Shown one piece after another: positions 54,264 to 61,672 of a stretch of DNA of 64,000 nt. The stretch spans positions 1 to 64,000 of the forward strand of contig JAUXUN010000044.1 in assembly GCA_030680855.1 (NCBI GenBank), read 5' to 3'. The notes under the pieces are model-generated. The model saw only the letters and a program-made list of their open reading frames with translations, had not been told where the DNA came from and ran no database searches. Source of the stretch: Aestuariivirga sp. (GTDB taxonomy: Bacteria; Pseudomonadota; Alphaproteobacteria; Rhizobiales; Aestuariivirgaceae). The position numbers and the translations under genes are program-made. Positions within the stretch are counted from its first letter, which is position 1, and each line of letters opens with the position of its first letter.

Positions 54264-54295
54264 CCTGTCATCCCGACATTTGCCGGGATGACAGG
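54264..54295. repeat. 12-bp palindrome (possible bidirectional terminator or dispersed repeat)
   Basis: CCTGTCATCCCG (54264-54275) and CGGGATGACAGG (54284-54295) are perfect complements with an eight-base loop. It lies between a forward and a reverse gene that converge, so it could end both transcripts, but it lacks T-runs. GTCATCCCG palindromes of this type are often dispersed in many copies in alphaproteobacterial genomes. Confidence 0.6.
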
Positions 54296-54320
54296 ATTTG
54301 ATTAGAAATTCGAACTGCCC

Positions 54321-55235
54321 TTAGCTCTTCGCATCCTTGTGCAGCGAGCGGATGCGCTGGGCCAGGGAAATCACATTGGTGATGGCGCTCCTTGGTTTTC
54401 CCTCTTCGAACGGGGTGAGTGCCTCGGCGGCAACCTCGCCGGCCACGGGTTCGGGCACTGTCTCCGGCGCTGTCTCCGGCCCTGACCAGGCCTGATCAAG
54501 GCGCTTGAGCTCATCCTGCAGTTCTTCGGCGGCCCGTTCGGTTTCGACGATCTTCTCCTCGAGGACTTCGGATTGCGCCACGAACTCCAGGGTCGAGCTG
54601 TCGGCGGGCTTCACGATGACTTCGCTCTCGGTCATCGCCACCGGCTGCTCCAGCTCCAGCGGAGCGCCTTTCTTTTGTTTTGAAATCTGTTTGGTTATTT
54701 TCACCAGATCCTTGATCCGGTTTTTCAAGCGATCCTCGGTCGGGACGGGTGCGGCTTCGCCTGTTGCGTCCTTGGCGTCGACGATTTCCACTTCCTCCAC
54801 CTCGACCAGCGACTCGTTCAAGGCCTGGATCTCGCCGTCTCTTTCCTCAACCTGGGTTTCAAGGTCACTCACCCTGTCGCGCAGGGTGACGATTTCGGCA
54901 TTGCGTTCGAGCAACTCTTCATCGCGTTTGGCCAGGTCCTGCTTGAGGAGTTCGAAGCGGTTGCGGTGGCGCGAAACTTCCGCCGTCTGCTCGGCCATGC
55001 GCATGCGGATGTCACTCAGGCGCAACTCCAATTTCTTTGCCATCATGGCGTGCTCGGCGCGCATGCGGTCACGGTCGGTCTGAAGTTCGATCATGGTGGA
55101 GGGCATGTTGCGCTGGGTGTGGCGGGCGCCCAGGCGAAAGGCCAGCTTCCAGGCAATTCTCCCGCCGATCAGGCCCAGGAAAGCGGAAACGGAAAAGCCC
55201 AGGATGAGCAGCATAAGGGTCTCGGATTGAGACAT
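54321..55235 (-). CDS. Membrane-anchored coiled-coil protein
   Basis: A 304-residue protein with one N-terminal membrane segment (ETLMLLILGFSVSAFLGLIG) and a long cytoplasmic coiled coil from about residue 45 to 165 (RDRMRAEHAMMAKKLELRLS; LAKRDEELLERNAEIVTLRD; TQVEERDGEIQALNES). The rest is acidic, Glu/Val/Ala-rich and probably disordered. I do not recognise a family with a known function; such proteins may act as scaffolds at the membrane. The ATG is at 55233-55235. Coding is well supported by length and by absence of a competing frame. Confidence 0.75.
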   Translation of the reverse strand: MSQSETLMLLILGFSVSAFLGLIGGRIAWKLAFRLGARHTQRNMPSTMIELQTDRDRMRAEHAMMAKKLELRLSDIRMRMAEQTAEVSRHRNRFELLKQDLAKRDEELLERNAEIVTLRDRVSDLETQVEERDGEIQALNESLVEVEEVEIVDAKDATGEAAPVPTEDRLKNRIKDLVKITKQISKQKKGAPLELEQPVAMTESEVIVKPADSSTLEFVAQSEVLEEKIVETERAAEELQDELKRLDQAWSGPETAPETVPEPVAGEVAAEALTPFEEGKPRSAITNVISLAQRIRSLHKDAKS

Positions 55236-55312
55236 GGCAGTCCTCGAAAAAACACTAAATCCAATTCAGCGCATGGTTTTAGTGCGGAACGAGGGCAGAG
55301 GCGAATGAAAAA

Positions 55313-55903
55313 TTAGAAGGGGTTCCAGGTGGGGTTCCTGGAGTATTTCAGATAGCCCACATTGGCGCCGAAGCGGGCACCCACGCCGGTTCTGATGGGA
55401 GCAAGCGTGATGTTGCGGTATTTTTGCAGGTTCACGCCGACCCCGCCGACGAGGTAGGCCGAGCCCTCAACCCCGATGAAGCGCTTGTAGAGCTCCCTTG
55501 GCGAGCCGGAATTATAAACCAGAACCATGGTGCGCGAGCCATTGCCGCCGAAATCAAAACCCACGGATGGACCCTGCCAATAGATTTTCTGGGTAATGCC
55601 GTCCTTGTAGTAAATCGTGCCTTCGCCAAAACGCAAGCCGCCGATCACGGCGCCGGAACCTTCCTCGCCTACGATATAGGCGGTGGGCTCGCCCTGGCTC
55701 TGGAAGAGATATTCAACCGCTTCACTGATGCCGCGGCTGGCCTTGCCGAAGAATTGATGGCCTTTGGCGACGATTTCCTCAGTGGTGAAAGTGGATTTGG
55801 GCTTTGCAATGCTGCCGGTGGTTTGCGCCATCGCCGTGGAGGACGCGCTGGCAAAACAAAGGGCAATGGCCAGGCTCACGGATTTCAGGAATTTGCTGCT
55901 CAT
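55313..55903 (-). CDS. eipA: DUF1134 envelope integrity protein EipA
   Basis: A 196-residue periplasmic protein with signal peptide (FLKSVSLAIALCFASASSTA) and a DUF1134 small beta-barrel domain: AVEYLFQSQGEPTAYIVGEE, GGLRFGEGTIYYKDG, GPSVGFDFGGNGSRTMVLVY and GSAYLVGGVGVNLQKYRN. In Brucella, EipA is needed for envelope integrity and full virulence, and its promoter is bound by CtrA. Here a close match to a CtrA box lies 74-88 bases upstream of the ATG, and ctrA/chpT are encoded a few kilobases away. Confidence 0.92.
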   Translation of the reverse strand: MSSKFLKSVSLAIALCFASASSTAMAQTTGSIAKPKSTFTTEEIVAKGHQFFGKASRGISEAVEYLFQSQGEPTAYIVGEEGSGAVIGGLRFGEGTIYYKDGITQKIYWQGPSVGFDFGGNGSRTMVLVYNSGSPRELYKRFIGVEGSAYLVGGVGVNLQKYRNITLAPIRTGVGARFGANVGYLKYSRNPTWNPF

Positions 55904-55976
55904 TTTACCACCTCACGCATGGGCCACTCGCGACAACGGGGCCAAGACTAGTCACCCAGAAAGTAGCGGAGAGGGC

Positions 55977-55991
55977 TTACGAGATGGTTAA
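55977..55991 (-). promoter_or_regulatory. Candidate CtrA box upstream of eipA
   Basis: Read on the reverse strand, the site is TTAACCATCTCGTAA: TTAA, seven bases, GTAA. It contains the full TTAACCAT motif and differs from TTAA-N7-TTAA at one base. Confidence 0.55.
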
Positions 55992-56002
55992 TCTATCGCA
56001 AA

Positions 56003-56785
56003 TTATGCGGCGCTGGCGATAAAACCCGGATTGTCAAAGCCCCGGTCATGCTTGCCATAGCACAGAGGCTGGCCATCGCTGTTCAGCACCTTGCCGCCGG
56101 CGGCCAGCAGCACCGCATGGCCCGCGGCCGTATCCCATTCCATGGTGCGGCCAAAGCGCGGGTAGAGATCGGCTTCGCCGGCCGCGATCAGGCAGAATTT
56201 CAGGGAGGAGCCGGCGGACACCAGCTTGGCCACCTTCACGGTCTTGAGGTAATCATCAGTGGCGCTATCCCTATGGCTGCGGCTTGCCACGACAATGGCA
56301 CCGTCGCCGGGGCAGGGGCGGACCAAAAGTTTTTTCCAGGTAATGGTTTCATCGGCGGCGATTTTGCCTTCGGCGGCCCCTTTGGCGGTGTCGCCCCAGA
56401 AGATGCGCCCTATGGCAGGCGCATAGACCACGCCAATCACCGGAACGCCGTTTTCGATCTTGGCGATGTTCACCGTGAATTCGCCATTGCGGGAGACAAA
56501 TTCCTTGGTGCCGTCCAAGGGGTCGACGAGATAGAAGCTGGCTCCCACCTGGGGCACGCGGCCTGCGGCTGCGGCTTCCTCGGAAATGACCGGGGTTTGG
56601 GGATCAAGCCTTGCAAGGCCTTCCAGGATGATACGTTCGGCCGCTTCATCAGCCTCGGTCACGGGTGTGAGGTCGTTTTTGGTGCGGGCGTTAAAGTCAG
56701 TGGCATAGATAGCCATGATCTCGCGCCCTGCCAGAAGGGCAAGGTTTACCAGTGATTTCGTCAGGCTTGTGGGGCTCAGGGTCAT
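56003..56785 (-). CDS. cysQ: 3'(2'),5'-bisphosphate nucleotidase CysQ
   Basis: A 260-residue Mg-dependent phosphatase that converts 3'-phosphoadenosine-5'-phosphate (PAP) to AMP, clearing the by-product of sulfate assimilation and sulfotransfer. The metal site motifs EADEAAERI, ISEEAA and VDPLDGTKEFVSRNGEFTVN, plus MEWDTAAGHAVLLAAGGKV near the end, are typical of CysQ rather than SuhB. I start at ATG 56783-56785 (MTLSPTSLT); the open frame to 56899 crosses an intergenic repeat. A sulfotransferase-like gene lies 3 kb away. Confidence 0.92.
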   Translation of the reverse strand: MTLSPTSLTKSLVNLALLAGREIMAIYATDFNARTKNDLTPVTEADEAAERIILEGLARLDPQTPVISEEAAAAGRVPQVGASFYLVDPLDGTKEFVSRNGEFTVNIAKIENGVPVIGVVYAPAIGRIFWGDTAKGAAEGKIAADETITWKKLLVRPCPGDGAIVVASRSHRDSATDDYLKTVKVAKLVSAGSSLKFCLIAAGEADLYPRFGRTMEWDTAAGHAVLLAAGGKVLNSDGQPLCYGKHDRGFDNPGFIASAA

Positions 56786-56815
56786 AAGGATTCCGGGTGA
56801 TTTCGAGGGGGTCTC

Positions 56816-56930
56816 TAGCGCGTATTCCGCTTGGGTGGAACACCCAAGCGAAAAGAATTCGCGCCAGATTATCATCGTGGGGCATGTTTTTATCGGCAAA
56901 GTCTACAACTTTGCCGAAACATGCCCTATG
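56816..56930. repeat. Composite palindromic element (Hyphomicrobiales intergenic repeat type)
   Basis: Two adjacent strong palindromes. The first is CGCTTGGGTG/CACCCAAGCG (56828-56837, 56841-56850), 10 bp with a GAA loop. The second pairs GGGCATGTTT (56880-56889) with AAACATGCCC (56917-56926) and, inside it, CGGCAAAGT (56894-56902) with ACTTTGCCG (56908-56916), with a four-base TTAT bulge on one side only. This architecture resembles the dispersed CATGATC-type palindromes of Hyphomicrobiales. It lies between cysQ and chpT. Confidence 0.75.
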
Positions 56931-57016
56931 AGCGTGCCGGGGTGTGATCGTCAATGCAGAAATTTTTGCGGGGCTTTGCTAAAAGAAACCACTACGAATC
57001 ACTTTATGGGGACCCC

Positions 57017-57652
57017 ATGACCGACGCGTCACGCATTTCCGATCTCGACCTTGCGGCCCTTCTGTGCAGCCGCGTCTGCCACGATGTGATTTCGCCGGTT
57101 GGCGCCATTGCCAATGGCCTGGAACTGTTTGACGATCCGGAAATGGACGAGGAAACCAAGGCTACGGCCATGGACATGATCCGCTCTTCGGCCCGGACGG
57201 CGGGGGCCAAGCTGAAATTCTGCCGGATCGCCTTTGGCGCGGCGGGAACGGCGGGGGCGCTGATTGACCTCAGCGAAGCGGGCGAAGTGGCGCGCGGTTT
57301 TGTCGGCGAGGAAAAGGTCAAACTGGACTGGCAGGCGCCGCGCGAGAACCGGCCCAAGCAGCAGGTGAAGCTGCTGCTCAACATGCTGCTTCTGGCCATT
57401 GCCGGAATTCCGCGTGGCGGAGTTGTGACGGTGGCAGCGGAGGGCGATACGCTCACGGTGCGCGCCGCGGGCGAGCGGGCCAAGATTTCTGAACCGCTGG
57501 CTGAGGTTCTGGCGGGAACCGCCGATCTCTCCTTGCTTGATGCCAGGCTGGTGCAGCCCTATTATTCAAAACAGCTGGCAGCTTCGGCCGGTCTCAAGCT
57601 AACCATGGCGATGAGTGGCGATGATGTGCTGGTGCAGGCCCAGGCGGCGTAA
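57017..57652 (+). CDS. chpT: Histidine phosphotransferase ChpT
   Basis: A 211-residue phosphotransferase that passes phosphate from the hybrid kinase CckA to CtrA and CpdR. The dimerisation/phosphorylation helix contains ALLCSRVCHDVISPVGAIAN with the phosphoacceptor His near residue 22 and NGLELFDDPEMDE after it; the C-terminal half is the degenerate Bergerat-like domain of this family. I use ATG 57017 (MTDASRIS), in an otherwise repeat-rich upstream region. It converges with ctrA across 89 bases, so substrate and donor genes are neighbours. Confidence 0.93.
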   Translation: MTDASRISDLDLAALLCSRVCHDVISPVGAIANGLELFDDPEMDEETKATAMDMIRSSARTAGAKLKFCRIAFGAAGTAGALIDLSEAGEVARGFVGEEKVKLDWQAPRENRPKQQVKLLLNMLLLAIAGIPRGGVVTVAAEGDTLTVRAAGERAKISEPLAEVLAGTADLSLLDARLVQPYYSKQLAASAGLKLTMAMSGDDVLVQAQAA

Positions 57653-57741
57653 ACTATGTAGGCATGGAAGCGGTTTCTAACGTCAAAGCGCGCGACAGAA
57701 GATGTCACGCGCTATCTCGGTGATCGCTTTGAAGGCAGCGT

Positions 57742-58458
57742 TTAGGCGATTTCGCGGAAATCCTCCTGGCCGGACATGGGAGGCGCACCTTCGCGCAGGA
57801 CGTAGCCGCGGCCCCAGACGGTTTCAATGAAGTTCTTGCCTTCGGCGGCGGTTGCCAGCTTCTTGCGCAGCTTGCAGATAAACACGTCGATGATTTTCAG
57901 TTCGGGCTCGTCCATGCCGCCGTAGAGATGGTTGAGGAACATTTCCTTGGTAAGTGTCGTGCCCTTGCGCAGCGAAAGCAGCTCAAGCATCTGGTATTCC
58001 TTGCCTGTGAGGTGCACGCGCTGGCCACCCACTTCGACGGTCTTGGTGTCGAGGTTCACCAGCAGTTCGCCGGTGAGAATAACCGATTGGGCGTGGCCCT
58101 TGGAGCGGCGCACCACCGCATGGATGCGGGCTACGAGCTCGTCCTTGTGGAAAGGCTTGGTCATGTAGTCATCGGCGCCGAAGCCCAGGCCCTTGACCTT
58201 GTCTTCAATGCCGGCAAGGCCGGAGAGAATGAGAATGGGGGTTCCGACCTTCGACACGCGAAGCGATTTCAACACTTCATAACCCGACATGTCGGGCAGG
58301 TTGAGATCAAGCAATATGATGTCGTAGTCATAGAGCTTGCCGAGGTCCACGCCTTCCTCGCCGAGATCGGTGGTGTAGACATTGAAGCCTTCGGACTTCA
58401 GCATCAGCTCGATACTTTGGGCCGTTGCGGTGTCGTCCTCGATCAGCAGTACTCTCAT
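57742..58458 (-). CDS. ctrA: Cell cycle response regulator CtrA
   Basis: A 238-residue OmpR-type response regulator, the master cell-cycle regulator of alphaproteobacteria. The receiver domain keeps EDD at 7-9, the phosphoacceptor Asp51 ([13 protein letters not shown]) and [12 protein letters not shown]; the winged-helix domain includes [20 protein letters not shown] and [17 protein letters not shown], nearly invariant in CtrA. I start at ATG 58456-58458 (MRVLLIEDD). The upstream region has four GANTC methylation sites, as in Caulobacter-type regulation by CcrM. Confidence 0.97.
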   Translation of the reverse strand: MRVLLIEDDTATAQSIELMLKSEGFNVYTTDLGEEGVDLGKLYDYDIILLDLNLPDMSGYEVLKSLRVSKVGTPILILSGLAGIEDKVKGLGFGADDYMTKPFHKDELVARIHAVVRRSKGHAQSVILTGELLVNLDTKTVEVGGQRVHLTGKEYQMLELLSLRKGTTLTKEMFLNHLYGGMDEPELKIIDVFICKLRKKLATAAEGKNFIETVWGRGYVLREGAPPMSGQEDFREIA

Positions 58459-58855
58459 CTCGAAACCCCTTTTGTATCGGCTCCCTGGTGGAGCCTTTTC
58501 AGTCGCGCAGTCTCTCGGGCGACAGGCCCTGAACGCGCAACTATCCATTAACTCTGAATGTTAAGATAAGCTTAGAAAGGTTAACAAAACCTAATCTCTG
58601 AGCGGGACACTTTTACTTACTTTATACCATATCTAGTGTTTTGACTCTCTCTGCGTACTAAATGTGGCCAGTCGCCCAAAATTGACCGCAGCCGAAAGAG
58701 TTTTAATTGCAACACCCCTGCAGTTTACCCGGCCTTAAGCTTACCCGTTCATGATGTTGGATGAAGCACGCGAATCTTCTGGTTAGTTGATTCGGCGAAT
58801 CGTGCCTAGGGGCTGGTTTGAAGCCCGGTTTGTTTTTGAGTTTGTGAGGATTTCC
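58459..58855. promoter_or_regulatory. Divergent ctrA / fliJ-like promoter region
   Basis: About 400 bases without a gene. TTAA occurs at 58548-58551, 58561-58564 and 58581-58584, upstream of ctrA, but not with the seven-base spacing of a full CtrA box; TTAA-N7-TAAT at 58581-58595 is the closest. GANTC sites (CcrM methylation) lie at 58643-58647, 58772-58776, 58789-58793 and 58797-58801. It must hold the ctrA promoters on one strand and the fliJ-like promoter on the other. Confidence 0.55.
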
Positions 58856-59242
58856 ATGCGTTCACGTGAGACCCTTCTGCGACTGCACCGCTTCCGTACC
58901 GAGGATCGCCGTCGTCAGGCCGCCGACATCGATGGGATGATCCAGGACCTTACCAAAAAATATGACGAGCTTGACTCGCATGTCCGGTTTGAAGAAAGCC
59001 GCAACGGCGTCACCGATCCAGCCAACGTGAATTACTCGATGGCGGCCAAAGCCACGCGCGGACGGCGCGACAATCTTCTGAAATCCATTTCCGACCTCAA
59101 GGACCAGAAAGCGGCCGTGCTGGAGCAGCTTGCCGATGAGGAGGTTGAATTGCGCAAAGTCGAGATGCTGATGGAAAAGGAAAGCGGCACATCGTCGTCT
59201 GCCTCCGGCTCATCCAGCCTGCTGGCGGCTCACGCCCACTAG
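58856..59242 (+). CDS. fliJ: FliJ-like flagellar export coiled-coil protein
   Basis: A 128-residue coiled-coil protein (RETLLRLHRFRTEDRRRQAA at the start, then EQLADEEVELRKVEMLMEKE) with a Ser-rich tail. Composition and length fit the FliJ family, the stalk of the flagellar export ATPase, and FliJ genes are found beside ctrA in several Hyphomicrobiales. No fliI lies here, so the assignment depends on the pattern alone; another coiled-coil role cannot be excluded. I use ATG 58856, since the open frame from 58787 begins inside the promoter region. Confidence 0.7.
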   Translation: MRSRETLLRLHRFRTEDRRRQAADIDGMIQDLTKKYDELDSHVRFEESRNGVTDPANVNYSMAAKATRGRRDNLLKSISDLKDQKAAVLEQLADEEVELRKVEMLMEKESGTSSSASGSSSLLAAHAH

Positions 59243-59260
59243 CGCTACCCTCACCCCACC

Positions 59261-59337
59261 CTCATCTTGGCCGTGCTCGACACGGCCATCATCTTTGAGG
59301 ATGTGGAGATGCCCGCGTCAAGCGCGGGCAAGATGAG
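59261..59337. repeat. Multi-stem palindromic repeat downstream of the FliJ-like gene
   Basis: An outer pair CTCATCTTG/CAAGATGAG (59261-59269, 59329-59337) encloses three smaller stems: GGCCGTG/CACGGCC (59269-59275, 59281-59287), CATC/GATG (59290-59293, 59300-59303) and GCCCGCG/CGCGGGC (59311-59317, 59323-59329). The folded form is a multi-arm cruciform. It lies between two genes that converge. Confidence 0.7.
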
Positions 59338-59357
59338 AGATTGGGAAACAGCCTGCA

Positions 59358-60080
59358 CTAACCTTTGAGACTATGTGCCTTCAAGCGGAGATAGAAGCCT
59401 CGCGCTTCATTGGCGATCTTCATAAGAGATGAAGGCAGTTCAACCGTTTTTTCCACGGGTGGAGAAAATCCCGTGGACTCCCATACTGCGTTGTACCAAT
59501 GGGGCGCCCAAATGCCATCAAAGCTCTTGGGTCCCTTGGGCCATTTCAACATGGCTTCATCAAATGGAATTCCACAGGCTTGGCAAAGTGCGCTGAGAAT
59601 CCCGCGCGGATCTTTCAACACATCATCGGCATCAATGACAGGCGGGGCACTTCCCCGTTTCTGCGCCACCGCGTCAAAAATTTCCGCCTGTTCGATGAAA
59701 CCAATATCGCGCAGGGAAACATCGGCCCATTTTCTGGTATAGCTGGCGAGCACGCGTTCGGGCGCGCGAATGAGGAAAGCATTGGTCACCCGGTGAATCC
59801 AGCTGCGGTCAAACCCGTGCAGCATGTGATGGGTCATGTGTTTTTGATAAAAAATGGGCTTCTCGGAAGGCTTGGTGCATTTCGCAACAAGGGCATCCCA
59901 ATCGCTTTCATTGGCCGCGATGATTTCGTCGCGCATGGGATGGTCGTTGCCGTGATTGACCAGTGAAAAGGCGTAGAAGGGCTCATCCCAGGCGGTGCAG
60001 TCGGCGCGGTTGCCAAAGGCATACATCATGGCCGTCGAAATATTGCGCGGGCCGGACCACATGGCGATGGTGACACTCAC
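59358..60080 (-). CDS. Sulfotransferase-like protein linked to an aminotransferase
   Basis: A 240-residue P-loop protein. WSGPRNISTAMMYAF near the N-terminus is a PAPS-binding-loop-like motif of the sulfotransferase superfamily, followed by TAWDEPFYAF and FYQKHMTHHML, with FLIRAPERVLASYTRKWAD (3'-phosphate-binding Arg/Ser) in the middle. It is the same type of domain that precedes the aminotransferase in plant branched-chain-aminotransferase-like fusion proteins. The GTG at 60078-60080 overlaps the LysE stop by four bases (GTGA), so I prefer it; the ATG at 60110 lies inside the LysE gene. The acceptor is unknown. Confidence 0.75.
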   Translation of the reverse strand: MSVTIAMWSGPRNISTAMMYAFGNRADCTAWDEPFYAFSLVNHGNDHPMRDEIIAANESDWDALVAKCTKPSEKPIFYQKHMTHHMLHGFDRSWIHRVTNAFLIRAPERVLASYTRKWADVSLRDIGFIEQAEIFDAVAQKRGSAPPVIDADDVLKDPRGILSALCQACGIPFDEAMLKWPKGPKSFDGIWAPHWYNAVWESTGFSPPVEKTVELPSSLMKIANEARGFYLRLKAHSLKG

Positions 60081-60685
60081 GATTTCAATTCCGTTGCAAA
60101 GAAAAACCAAATGGCAACTGCAATGAGAAGCACGGCAAATAAGCGGCCCAGCCGCCGGGACCAGACGGGATCAGCGAAAAATCTTGTGAAACTACCGGCA
60201 AACAGGGCAATGGCCGCATGGACCGCGGTTGCAACGCCCACATAGAGGGCAGTCAGCATGACAAGCTGTGCGAGCAAAGGCTGTGCCGGATCGATGAACT
60301 GCGGGAGCACTGCGGCAAACACCAGATAGGCCTTGGGATTGAGCGTGTTGCTCAGAAGCCCCTGGCTGAAATAGCGCAGAAGCGGTTCCTCAAACCGTAA
60401 GTCCTGTGGCGCCGTTGACGCTCGCCAGGAGTCCCAGGCGAGGTAGAGCAAGTAAAGCGATCCGGCCCAGCGCAGACCCTGGAACAGACGCGGGGTTGTG
60501 CCAATCAGGGTTGAAATGCCGAAGGCCGCCGCCGTTCCCGCCACGCTCAAACCCAGTGCCACGCCGGCCACGGCGGCAAGTGCTGCCAGGCGTCCGCGCG
60601 AGGCACCGAGCAGGGCGAGCCAGGCCATGTTCGGACCGGGGGTGAGTTCAATCAGCAGGGAAGCAGCCAGGAATTCCAGCACCAT
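60077..60685 (-). CDS. LysE/RhtB family amino-acid exporter
   Basis: A 202-residue inner-membrane exporter with about six hydrophobic segments. LIELTPGPNMAWLALLGASR near residue 11 is the family signature (TPGPN), and GLLSNTLNPKAYLVFAAVLP lies near residue 115. LysE/RhtB proteins export lysine, homoserine, threonine or other amino acids. The ATG at 60683-60685 shares a base with the aminotransferase stop (TGATG) and the next gene overlaps by four bases, so all three genes are translationally linked. Its substrate may be the amino acid handled by the neighbours. Confidence 0.9.
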   Translation of the reverse strand: MVLEFLAASLLIELTPGPNMAWLALLGASRGRLAALAAVAGVALGLSVAGTAAAFGISTLIGTTPRLFQGLRWAGSLYLLYLAWDSWRASTAPQDLRFEEPLLRYFSQGLLSNTLNPKAYLVFAAVLPQFIDPAQPLLAQLVMLTALYVGVATAVHAAIALFAGSFTRFFADPVWSRRLGRLFAVLLIAVAIWFFFATELKS

Positions 60686-61626
60686 CACAGGCTGCGCGTT
60701 TTTTCGCGGGCGCAAAGCGCCTTGTATAGGCCAGAGAGTTTCACCGAAATCGGGCCGGCGCCTTGCCAATCGGCGGTTGACATCGGATGCCTTACGGGGC
60801 GGCCGTCAATCTCGCGCACCGGGACGAGGCCGGCAAAGGTTCCGGTGACGAAGGCTTCATCAGCACCATACACTTCGTAAAGCGAAAACTGTTTTTCAAA
60901 GACAGGGATGCCGTTGTCCTTGCAGAGGCGGATCATGTTGCCACGGGTAATGCCCGGAATGCAGTATTGCCCGGAGGACGTCCAGACTTCGCCGCGCCTC
61001 ACAATAAAAAAGTGGGTGGAGTTGCAGGTGGCGACAAAGCCCAGGGGATCGAGCATAAGGGCCTCATCGGCTCCGGCGTTCATGGCCTGCACGCAGGCGG
61101 TGATGCAATTGAGTTTTGAATGCGAGTTAAGTTTCTGATCCTGCACATCGGGCGCGCCGCGCCGGACATTCACCGTGTGCAGGGTCATGCCGCGCTCGAA
61201 TTTTTCGGGACTTGGGATTTTATATTCGGGGATGATGACGATGGTCGCTGGCGAGATTGTCACGCGCGGGTCCTGGTAGGGCGTTGCCTTCACGCCACGC
61301 GTCACCATCAGCCGGATGTGTGCGCCGTCACGCATCATGTTGGCATCGATGCAGGCGAACAGGCGCTTAACCAATTCCTCCGGGCTTATGCCTACATCCA
61401 TGAAGATGGATTTGGCCCCTTCGTAGAGCCGTTCCACGTGGGCATGGAGAAATGGCACGCCGCCATCGACCAGCCGCAGTCCTTCCCACACGCCATCGCC
61501 CAGAATGAAGCCGGAGTCGAACACGGAGACCATGGCCTTGCCGCGGGGATAAAGCGCGCCGTTGATGGAGATGAGGATTTCCGCGTTGCGCGGATCGATT
61601 TTGATGTCGTGGAGGAATTGGGGCAT
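60685..61626 (-). CDS. Class IV PLP aminotransferase (branched-chain/D-amino-acid type)
   Basis: A 313-residue fold-type IV transaminase. VSVFDSGFILGDGVWEGLRL (about residues 33-52) is the family's substrate/PLP segment; the likely PLP-binding lysine is in LNSHSKLNCITA (about 170), and NAGADEALMLDPLGFVATCN and VTGTFAGLVPVREIDGR follow. It resembles BCAT-like proteins, D-alanine transaminases and the aminotransferase half of plant fusion proteins. Substrate range is uncertain. ATG 61624-61626 is used; GTG 61650 is a possible earlier start. It heads an operon with LysE and the sulfotransferase-like gene. Confidence 0.9.
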   Translation of the reverse strand: MPQFLHDIKIDPRNAEILISINGALYPRGKAMVSVFDSGFILGDGVWEGLRLVDGGVPFLHAHVERLYEGAKSIFMDVGISPEELVKRLFACIDANMMRDGAHIRLMVTRGVKATPYQDPRVTISPATIVIIPEYKIPSPEKFERGMTLHTVNVRRGAPDVQDQKLNSHSKLNCITACVQAMNAGADEALMLDPLGFVATCNSTHFFIVRRGEVWTSSGQYCIPGITRGNMIRLCKDNGIPVFEKQFSLYEVYGADEAFVTGTFAGLVPVREIDGRPVRHPMSTADWQGAGPISVKLSGLYKALCAREKTRSL

Positions 61627-61672
61627 GGCCAGCCTGTTTATCGCAGGCACTTCCCAGCGGCAAGTGAGGCTC

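Noticed and set aside
57653-57741. Short open frame (27 codons, about 57661-57744) between chpT and ctrA that reads like real protein
   Set aside because: It is preceded directly by an in-frame TAG and has no start codon. It may be a gene remnant, but it is too short to support.
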